A DNA stretch of 64,000 bases from Myxocyprinus asiaticus (taxonomy: Eukaryota > Chordata > Actinopteri > Cypriniformes > Catostomidae). Under the pieces are notes generated by a model. It saw only the letters and a program-made list of their open reading frames with translations, did not search any database and had not been told where the DNA came from. The DNA is taken from assembly GCF_019703515.2 (NCBI RefSeq), contig NC_059348.1, positions 25,042,156-25,106,155 on the forward strand, read 5' to 3'. A program made the position numbers and the translations under genes. Within the stretch, counting starts at the first letter, position 1, and each line of letters opens with the position of its first letter. Of the stretch, positions 60,401 through 64,000 are shown piece after piece.

Positions 60401-62407
60401 CTACTGCCAACAACACTCTGAAACTTCATATATATTTTTATACATCTGAATATTTTGCAATATTTTTATTTATAATAATTCCATTATAATCAATAACTTT
60501 ACATCAAGAGTTTTAGACTTTTTAAAATAATTTTAAACTGAATTACATCATTCGCAATACCATTCGTCACTGCTTCCTGGGATTGTAGTTCATTCCCTCA
60601 TTAAAGACGGTAAGGACATAGTCTTGTACCTTTGTCTTTTTGTCTGATTTTCAAATATTTTTTTGCTTTAAATCAAAGTTTGTAATGTTATGATTCTCCT
60701 CTGAGCTTTTTAATGAAGTACTTTATGAAATGCCTACGGAAAAAATTCATGGGAAAAATATTTCCAGAACCTTCCAGGCTCAAAAAGTGGGTGGCCACTG
60801 TTGCGCTCTATACGCAATACAATACGGTACATAAACTTAAACTTATAGATTAAGGAGATTTCAGTACAGTAGTAAAATTCTGCCTTATTCTTCAGGGTCT
60901 GTATGCAGTCAGGAACTTTAAACCTAGTGAAGACAAATCTTTGAAGACACATCAACTCCAACTTCAACATCAGTATCAGCATCACCGGCAACCACAACCT
61001 CCACCACAGCCCCAGCCAGTGGTGCCTCCACCTACCATGCGGGAGCCGCTAAGACCTCTACCCAACCTGAACACAGATCCACCACGCTTACTACCACTTA
61101 AGAGCCTGAGCATGCGGGAACGTCCCACCTCGGCACGCTCGGAGAGTATCCTGCTACGTGGGCCCTCCCGAGAGAGCAGTTCCATGTCGAGCTTAAAGAG
61201 GTCAAGCACAGAGGTGGAGTGCATTACACCACCCAGCCCACTCTGCCAAGAGAGCTTTGTGACGTTCAGCAACACCCTGCCTCGTGTACACTCAACTGGA
61301 GTTGAAGAACCTGTGCCTCGCCGCCACGCTGCCATTCATGCCTCCATGGACTCCACACGTTCCAAGCAGCTGCTCTCACAATGGAAGACCAAGAACGAGA
61401 ACCGTAAGATGTCACTGCAAATGATGGAGGCTGAGGCTCGCCAGTCTCCCCAATGCAACATGGAGCTCCGCTGCAGCTCTGAACCTTCTGCCATGGGCTT
61501 GGATGGTGAGCTCCGTGGTGGACCCCCTGGGCAGTACATGAAGCTTGCCGCTAGCGCTGTCCCACTAGCCAATCATAATAACACTGGTGGCCTGGCAGGT
61601 GGAGCCAGGGTATCCATTCAATCACGGCCAGGCTCCTCCCAACTGGTGCATATCCCTGAGGAGACACAAGAGAATATGAGCTCCTTACCACAGGAGGAAG
61701 GTGGGGAGGTGAATGATGGTGGGGGAGGGGGCGGGACTGCGCACTCTAAATGGCTGAAGGTGGCTGAGAAAAGCACAGTCTGCAGGACTAACAGCCAGCC
61801 ACGGATCATGCAGGTCATTGCTATGTCCAAGCAGCAGGGTATGCTGCACGGTAGTCCTAAAAGTGAGGGCAGTACTGTGAGCTGTACTGGCTCCATCCGC
61901 TACAAAGCCCTAATGGATCAGGAACTCAGTACAGGCATTGTAAGAGTGGAGGCCCACCCTGAGAACAAGCCTATTGTGAAACCACCATCCACAGATGGCA
62001 GTGGATCCTGGAGGTGGAAACCACAGGAGCGTGACAGCATCCGGCAGTCCCTCGAGCTTAACGACCTAAACCGGGACTCTGAGAGCTGCGAGTCATTAAA
62101 AGATGGCTATGGCTCCATAGATGGCAACCGGAGCCTACCTGACATGAGCAACCCCCATCATCCCCATTTTCACCATCACCACCACCAACCGAGTATCACC
62201 ACCATCCGAGTCACACCAGTAGAAGGGGGCAGTGAAGCCACCTCTGAAACTCTCTCTACCACCTCCAGTCGAGACTCCACCCTACGCAGGAAAGGCAATA
62301 TCATCCTGCTGCCCGACAGAGGGCCTAGTCCAGAGAACACCAGGAACCTGCCTCACTTTTTCAAACCTTCCCCAACACCTCCCCCCATTTTGACTTACAA
62401 AAAGTAA
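28602..62407 (+). CDS. plppr4: plppr4 (PRG-1): phospholipid phosphatase-related protein type 4, complete coding sequence in 7 exons
   Basis: Join of 28602-28679, 42215-42400, 48528-48657, 51420-51615, 58699-58756, 58916-59089 and 60896-62407: 2334 nt, 777 residues plus stop, close to the mammalian protein of about 763. Residues 1-274 form the six-span core (spans near 27-45, 70-92, 130-150, 200-222, 228-247, 256-278) with N-glycosylation motifs in [11 protein letters not shown]. Phosphatase-like motifs read FPSQHATL (C2) and [14 protein letters not shown] (C3). Residues 275-777 are a long cytoplasmic tail carrying conserved PRG-1 blocks: [89 protein letters not shown] and RKGNIIL. In mammals PRG-1 sits at the postsynaptic side of glutamatergic synapses, where it modulates lysophosphatidate signalling, and its tail binds calmodulin. 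Every intron is GT/AG with intact phase. Teleost a/b paralogue not determined. Confidence 0.96.
28680..30248. other. plppr4 intron 1, proximal part, unassigned
   Basis: No open frame or repeat end recognised. Confidence 0.3.
30249..30864. repeat. Foldback inverted-repeat element
   Basis: The left end aaaggaatgttctgggttca runs on through acaagttaagctcaa; the right end has ttgagcttaacttgtattga then acccggaattttccttt. Inner words (ccccattcactt, gaatgggg) are also inverted. No coding capacity. Confidence 0.7.
31551..31580. repeat. (AC)n microsatellite
   Basis: Fifteen CA units in plppr4 intron 1. Flanking 30865-32107 shows no other recognisable feature. Confidence 0.9.
32108..32200 (+). repeat. 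tRNA-derived SINE head
   Basis: A box tgtagctcagctggaagaac and B box ggattcaattc are separated by about 35 bases, followed by the cyprinid-type ctcagggaa. Short and truncated. Confidence 0.65.
32866..33190. repeat. Truncated TTAA-type inverted-repeat element
   Basis: Starts aagtagttcacctaaaaatg, with the family word catttactcacccttatg; the second terminus is not found. Confidence 0.55.
33191..33718 (+). other. Promoter-like sequence of unknown retroelement type
   Basis: A TATA-like tatataaa sits at about 33254, followed by GC-richer sequence with short open frames that do not match the Gmr1 element starting at about 33719. It may be the 5' end of a different retroelement joined at that point; no terminal repeat was found. 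Confidence 0.3.
33719..34669 (+). pseudogene. Gmr1-like gag with zinc knuckle
   Basis: Reads [18 protein letters not shown], then [20 protein letters not shown], then a shift to [20 protein letters not shown] and [21 protein letters not shown] (TC)n expansion at 34335-34393 adds Ser/Leu residues, and the intact CCHC knuckle is [14 protein letters not shown]. Three frames are used, so it is not translatable as one protein. Confidence 0.8.
34335..34393. repeat. (TC)n microsatellite inside the gag remnant
   Basis: Nearly uninterrupted TC units of about 59 bp within the gag frame. Confidence 0.9.
34691..34945 (+). pseudogene. Gmr1-like protease
   Basis: Reads [19 protein letters not shown]; the active-site triplet is DSG. 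It ends with [10 protein letters not shown] and a stop. Confidence 0.7.
35100..36070 (+). pseudogene. Gmr1-like integrase, SINE-interrupted and core-deleted
   Basis: The N-terminal segment ([29 protein letters not shown]) ends at a SINE at 35343. After it come PMAGHLG and [20 protein letters not shown] of the HHCC finger. The sequence then jumps at about 35690 straight to [13 protein letters not shown] and the C-terminal [20 protein letters not shown]. The D,D,E catalytic core is missing. Confidence 0.8.
35343..35545 (+). repeat. tRNA-derived SINE inserted in the integrase
   Basis: tRNA-like head (gtgtagtggactaaagcact; B box ttggttcaatcc), followed by the fish V-SINE-type body ccttgagcaaggcacttaac and the tail tttggataaaagcatcagct. 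Confidence 0.8.
36090..37300 (+). pseudogene. Gmr1-like reverse transcriptase and RNase H
   Basis: RT pieces include [46 protein letters not shown] and [18 protein letters not shown] in shifting frames; the YLDD site reads YLE and is lost. RNase H (36850-37209) is the best preserved part: [20 protein letters not shown] and [20 protein letters not shown], ending at a TGA where Trp is expected, then [20 protein letters not shown]. Confidence 0.8.
37395..37739 (+). repeat. Probable 3' LTR of the Gmr1-like element
   Basis: Follows a G/A-rich tract (gtgggagagggggag) and ends gtgttaca. It contains an AATAAA-like aaaataaaag near 37664. No matching 5' copy exists in the window, so the limits are approximate. 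Confidence 0.45.
37740..38577. other. plppr4 intron 1, unassigned
   Basis: No repeat terminus or coding similarity recognised. Confidence 0.3.
38586..39184. mobile_element. Foldback hAT-type MITE with exact 8-bp target duplication
   Basis: 599 bp with terminal repeats tagtgatggg / cccatcacta, flanked by CTCCACAG at 38578-38585 and 39185-39192. The interior has two direct copies (about 38730-38800 and 38820-38900) of a gaaacagaaat-to-cgttcgttctttt block and one inverted copy (38910-38990). Confidence 0.88.
39193..40831. repeat. Degenerate DNA-transposon remnants
   Basis: 39780-39900 ends tatcgcccacccctag, like the right end of hAT elements with GGGC termini. 39900-40831 resembles a Tc1/mariner-like body ending aagggttcacatatttttct, but has no usable open frame. 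39193-39780 is unassigned. Confidence 0.4.
41105..41818. mobile_element. Complete TTAA-type inverted-repeat element
   Basis: 714 bp, ends agggatagttcacccaaaa and tttgggtgaactaaccct, flanked by TTAA at 41101-41104 and 41819-41822. The arms are long and inverted. No protein. Confidence 0.85.
42215..42400 (+). CDS. plppr4: plppr4 exon 2
   Basis: 186 nt, phase 0-0, after acceptor tttctttctacag and before gtaagc. Encodes [20 protein letters not shown] (first membrane span) through [10 protein letters not shown] (start of the second span). Confidence 0.96.
42401..44190. other. plppr4 intron 2, proximal part, unassigned
   Basis: No exon or repeat boundary recognised; short open frames have no similarity to known families. 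Confidence 0.3.
44200..44350. repeat. Minisatellite of CTGGTC / AAGCTGG units
   Basis: Imperfect tandem units built from tggtctagctggtctggcca. A related run lies at 53500-53620, where it reads on the opposite strand. Confidence 0.7.
45195..45262 (+). repeat. tRNA-Gly-like sequence
   Basis: ctgtggctcagtggtggaaa resembles the glycine tRNA A-box arm, and aagttcgaatcacag its B box, but an insertion disrupts the cloverleaf. Probably a SINE or retroelement promoter piece. Confidence 0.4.
45267..45677 (+). pseudogene. BED-type zinc finger of a hAT transposase
   Basis: 136-residue frame: aromatic lead [16 protein letters not shown], then C-x2-C in CRECHK and H-x5-H in FHHLQLRH, followed by a Lys/Ser/Pro linker. 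This is the DNA-binding N-terminus of a ZBED/hAT transposase; the catalytic domain is absent before the right terminus at 45772. Confidence 0.8.
46150..47984 (+). mobile_element. LINE fragment (L2/CR1/Rex1 group), 5' truncated
   Basis: RT blocks: [68 protein letters not shown] and [19 protein letters not shown]. The catalytic FADD is intact. A single frameshift at about 46618 separates frames 46183-46620 and 46671-47264, and the latter ends at a TGA where the protein normally continues. The 3' end is a GTGAA repeat (47968-47984), as in this group. Confidence 0.82.
47985..49256. other. plppr4 introns around exon 3, unassigned
   Basis: Apart from exon 3 (48528-48657), no feature was recognised. 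Confidence 0.3.
48528..48657 (+). CDS. plppr4: plppr4 exon 3
   Basis: 130 nt, phase 0 in, phase 1 out; acceptor atcttcccacag, donor gtatgt. Encodes [11 protein letters not shown] through [11 protein letters not shown] plus the first base of Gly. Confidence 0.95.
49265..49465. mobile_element. Short hAT-type MITE with exact 8-bp target duplication
   Basis: 201 bp beginning caggggttttcagt and ending gtttgaaaaccatgg, flanked by CACTAGAT at 49257-49264 and 49466-49473. Begins like the larger element at 56439 and, like it, has a C-rich run close to the left end. Confidence 0.82.
49480..49510. repeat. (TA)n microsatellite
   Basis: About 15 TA units just after the hAT MITE. Confidence 0.85.
49672..51152 (-). 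mobile_element. Tc1-like transposon, full length, frameshifted
   Basis: Starts taaactcagcaaaaaaa and ends ttttttgctgagttta, with TA on both sides. The minus strand encodes the whole transposase in three frames: 50877-50578 ([16 protein letters not shown], helix-turn-helix), 50651-50364 ([28 protein letters not shown]) and 50317-50039 ([28 protein letters not shown]). The DDE residues are all visible, but two or more indels make it inactive. Confidence 0.9.
51383..51419 (+). promoter_or_regulatory. (GT)n tract abutting the plppr4 exon 4 splice acceptor
   Basis: A run of about 14 TG units ends eight bases before the exon-4 boundary at 51420. It occupies the place of the polypyrimidine tract, which is clear at the other five plppr4 acceptors. 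TG/UG repeats are known binding sites for splicing factors such as TDP-43 and CELF proteins; an effect here is inference. Confidence 0.6.
51420..51615 (+). CDS. plppr4: plppr4 exon 4
   Basis: 196 nt encoding (G)[17 protein letters not shown] through KAAIDAG plus AG of an Arg codon; donor gtgaaa. The acceptor ttatcag is preceded by a GT repeat rather than a pyrimidine tract. The exon length is not a multiple of three, so skipping would break the frame. Confidence 0.95.
51616..52378. other. plppr4 intron 4, unassigned
   Basis: No clear repeat terminus. Includes cagcaagact/agccatgctggtcc words of the CTGGTC type. Confidence 0.3.
52387..53372. mobile_element. hAT-type element with exact 8-bp target duplication
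   Basis: 986 bp starting cagggccggtc and ending gaaccggcactg, flanked by AACACACT at 52379-52386 and 53373-53380. No transposase domain was recognised inside. Confidence 0.82.
53500..53620. repeat. Minisatellite of CCAGC / CTGG words
   Basis: Imperfect repeats including aaaccagcataaaccggcct and tggaccagcatgg. Same family as 44200-44350, opposite strand. 53621-54210 shows no further feature. Confidence 0.55.
56106..58133 (+). repeat. Tandem array of about six 135-175 bp units
   Basis: Units begin near 56106, 56252, 56421, 57721, 57859 and 57998. Each has a cagaatgtcctagag-like start, a gagtatcaccttgg middle and a ccctagcaaccag block. The third unit is split by the hAT element 56439-57561. 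Confidence 0.75.
56439..57561. mobile_element. hAT-type element nested in the tandem array, exact 8-bp target duplication
   Basis: 1123 bp, starting caggggttttcaaattgg and ending ccaattaaaaacctctg, flanked by TCCTAGAG at 56431-56438 and 57562-57569. Contains a C run at about 56496-56508 near the left end. No intact transposase. It splits one tandem unit, so it is younger than the array. Confidence 0.88.
58699..58756 (+). CDS. plppr4: plppr4 exon 5
   Basis: 58 nt; acceptor ctctcattgcag, donor gtaagt. Encodes (R)[19 protein letters not shown], the C2-like motif. Too short to be conspicuous as an open frame; placed by phase and homology. Confidence 0.95.
58916..59089 (+). CDS. plppr4: plppr4 exon 6
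   Basis: 174 nt, phase 0-0; acceptor cttctcttccacag, donor gtgagt. Encodes [17 protein letters not shown] through [11 protein letters not shown]: membrane spans 5 and 6 with the C3-like [14 protein letters not shown]. Confidence 0.96.
59090..60104. other. plppr4 intron 6, unassigned, with an AATAG microsatellite
   Basis: Holds a short (GAATA)n run at 59622-59649 and otherwise no recognisable feature. Confidence 0.35.
60105..60850. repeat. Old dispersed repeat, second copy
   Basis: Follows the copy at 1263-3300 from the acagac-cca start through the gggattgtagttcatt and aaaaagtgggtggccactgt words. It ends about 45 bp before plppr4 exon 7. Confidence 0.6.
60896..62407 (+). CDS. plppr4: plppr4 exon 7: terminal exon with the cytoplasmic tail and stop
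   Basis: 1512 nt after acceptor ccttattcttcag, encoding [13 protein letters not shown] and then about 490 tail residues to TAA at 62405-62407. It opens with a Gln/Pro/His-rich stretch (residues about 290-315) absent from the mammalian tail, and has a His-rich patch ([10 protein letters not shown]) before the conserved [11 protein letters not shown]. The Ser/Thr-rich blocks in between match PRG-1 closely. Confidence 0.96.
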   Translation, partial: GLYAVRNFKPSEDKSLKTHQLQLQHQYQHHRQPQPPPQPQPVVPPPTMREPLRPLPNLNTDPPRLLPLKSLSMRERPTSARSESILLRGPSRESSSMSSLKRSSTEVECITPPSPLCQESFVTFSNTLPRVHSTGVEEPVPRRHAAIHASMDSTRSKQLLSQWKTKNENRKMSLQMMEAEARQSPQCNMELRCSSEPSAMGLDGELRGGPPGQYMKLAASAVPLANHNNTGGLAGGARVSIQSRPGSSQLVHIPEETQENMSSLPQEEGGEVNDGGGGGGTAHSKWLKVAEKSTVCRTNSQPRIMQVIAMSKQQGMLHGSPKSEGSTVSCTGSIRYKALMDQELSTGIVRVEAHPENKPIVKPPSTDGSGSWRWKPQERDSIRQSLELNDLNRDSESCESLKDGYGSIDGNRSLPDMSNPHHPHFHHHHHQPSITTIRVTPVEGGSEATSETLSTTSSRDSTLRRKGNIILLPDRGPSPENTRNLPHFFKPSPTPPPILTYKK

Positions 62408-62768
62408 AAAAAAAAAAACTTCTTGCCAACCATTCCCAAGTGTTGCCTTGTTCTCTGAACTCTGAGGCTTCATTGGGAGACTGAGTAGAGCCAGTCATTC
62501 TGGATATCTCCATTCCCTGACCACTAGACAAACCTGCTCTCTCCAGAACATGTAAGGCAACATTGTGCATTTTAAATCTACTTTGCGTAGGTCTCTTTTT
62601 ACTAAAACATTTAATAAGCACAAAATATGAAATCTGAGGCTGTTTGGAAAAGGTAATTTTGTGATTTACCTATTTTGTTTTAAACAGCATTTGGATAAGC
62701 TTTTTTATTATCAGATCCCTGTTATCTGTTGTCTCATGGCAACATACCACAAATTTGTAAACATTATA
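62408..62768 (+). other. plppr4 3' UTR and flank
   Basis: Begins after the TAA with an A run (62407-62419). No convincing AATAAA was seen before the Tc1-like element; an aaataaa at 62818 lies inside that element. Confidence 0.4.
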
Positions 62769-63988
62769 CACTGGCAGCCAAAAGTTTGGAAGAATGTACA
62801 GATTTTGCTCTTATGGAAATAAATTGGTACATTTATTCACCAAAGTGGCATTCAACTGATCACAATGTATAGTCAGGACATAAATTACGTGAAAAATTAC
62901 TATTACAATTTGAAAAAAAATAAATTCAGAACTTCTTAAACTACTTCAGAGTTCTCATCAAAAAATCCTCCACATGCAGCAATGACAGCTTTGCAGATCC
63001 TTGGCATTCTAGCTGTCAGTTTGTCCAGATACTCAGGTGACATTTCATCCCACACTTCCTGTCGCACTTGCCATAGATGTAGCTGTCTTGTCGGGCACTT
63101 CTCACGCACCTTATAGTCTAGCTGATCCCACAAAAGCTCAATGGGGTTAAGATCCATAACACTCATTTCCAATTATCTGTTGTCCAAAGTCTGTGTTTCT
63201 TTGCCCACTCTAACTTTTCCTTTTTGTTTTTCTGTTTCAAAAGTGGCTTTTTCTTTGCAATTCTTCCCATAAGGCCTGCACCCTGAGACTTCTCTTTACT
63301 GTTGTACATGTAATTTATGTTGAGCTGGTAGAATTCAATGAAGCTGTCAGCTGAGGGCATGTGAGGCATCTATTTCTCAAACTAGAGACTCTGATGTACT
63401 TACCGTCTTGTTTAGTTGTACATCTGGCCTTCCACATCTCTTTCTGTCCTTGTTAGAGCCAGTTGTCCTTTGTCTTTGAAGACTGTAGTGTACACCTTTG
63501 TATGAAATCTTCAGTTTTTTCAAGCATTGCATAGCCTTCATTCCTCAAAACAGTGATTGACTGATGAGTTTATAGAGAAAGCTGTTTCTTTTTTGCCATT
63601 TTTGACCTAATATTGACCTTAAGTCATGACAGTCTATTGCATACTGTGGCAACTAAAAAACAAACACAAAGACAATGTTAAGCTTCATTTAACGAACCAA
63701 ATAGCTTTCAGCTGTTTTTGATATAATGGCAAGTGATTTTCTATTACCAAATTAGCAATTAAGCTTGATTCCTCAAGGATAAGGTGTTGGAGTGATGTCT
63801 GCTGGAAATGGGGCCTGTCTACATTTGATCAAAAACTTTTTTCAAATAGCGATGGTGCTGTTTTTTACATCAGTAATGTCCTGACTACACTTTGTGATCA
63901 GATGAATGCCACTTTGGTGAATTAAAGTACCAATTTCCTTCCAAAACAGCAAAATCTGTACATTATTCCAAACTTTTGGCTGCCAGTG
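62769..63988 (-). mobile_element. Tc1-like transposon with intact ends, deleted interior
   Basis: 1220 bp with terminal repeats cactggcagccaaaagtttg and caaacttttggctgccagtg, and TA on each side (62767-62768, 63989-63990). The minus strand encodes RIAKKKPLLKQKNKKEKLEW (63369-63163), then MDLNPIELLWDQLDYKVREK (63172-62936). The catalytic region with the first two Asp residues is missing between them. Confidence 0.88.
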
Positions 63989-64000
63989 TATATATTTTCT

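Noticed and set aside
60719..60997. Minus-strand frame overlapping plppr4 exon 7
   Set aside because: Antisense to a splice-supported coding exon.
61336..61896. Minus-strand frames opposite the plppr4 tail
   Set aside because: Shadows of the conserved PRG-1 tail reading frame.

Overview
The window is vertebrate nuclear DNA and almost certainly a teleost, most likely a cypriniform fish. The evidence is two multi-exon synaptic membrane-protein genes with GT/AG introns, buried in fish-type repeats: Tc1, hAT and TTAA-type DNA elements, tRNA-derived SINEs, L2-like LINEs, Ty3/gypsy chromovirus and Gmr1-like elements, and a tyrosine-recombinase retrotransposon. The species cannot be fixed from sequence alone.

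There are two host genes in head-to-head order. On the minus strand, three exons (19204-19001, 6322-6190, 4009-3759) encode the first 196 residues of plppr5; its last exons lie beyond the left edge. On the plus strand, seven exons between 28602 and 62407 encode a complete plppr4 (PRG-1) of 777 residues, including the long cytoplasmic tail in one terminal exon. The neighbouring order of PLPPR5 and PLPPR4 is the same in human. Both proteins belong to the phospholipid phosphatase-related family: six membrane spans, with lipid-phosphatase motifs that are changed from the active enzymes.

Layout: 1-19000 is plppr5 gene body and introns, holding a nested LTR element with proline-rich minisatellite ORFs (6778-9500), several terminal-inverted-repeat elements, and a decayed YR retrotransposon (about 14467-18540). 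19205-28601 is the interval between the two start codons; more than half of it is one Ty3/gypsy chromovirus (22382-27309) and an L2 fragment. 28680-42214 is plppr4 intron 1, holding a Gmr1-like element whose integrase lies before the reverse transcriptase. 42401-60895 holds the remaining plppr4 introns, with a BED-finger hAT, an L2/Rex1-type LINE, a full-length but frameshifted Tc1, and a 4-kb element with no recognisable protein. 62769-63988 is a Tc1-like element just after plppr4.

Five hAT-type insertions have exact 8-bp target duplications, a Tc1-like insertion has TA duplications, and several elements have TTAA duplications, so many insertion boundaries are resolved to the base. No CRISPR, rRNA or functional tRNA was found. 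All transposon proteins appear broken.
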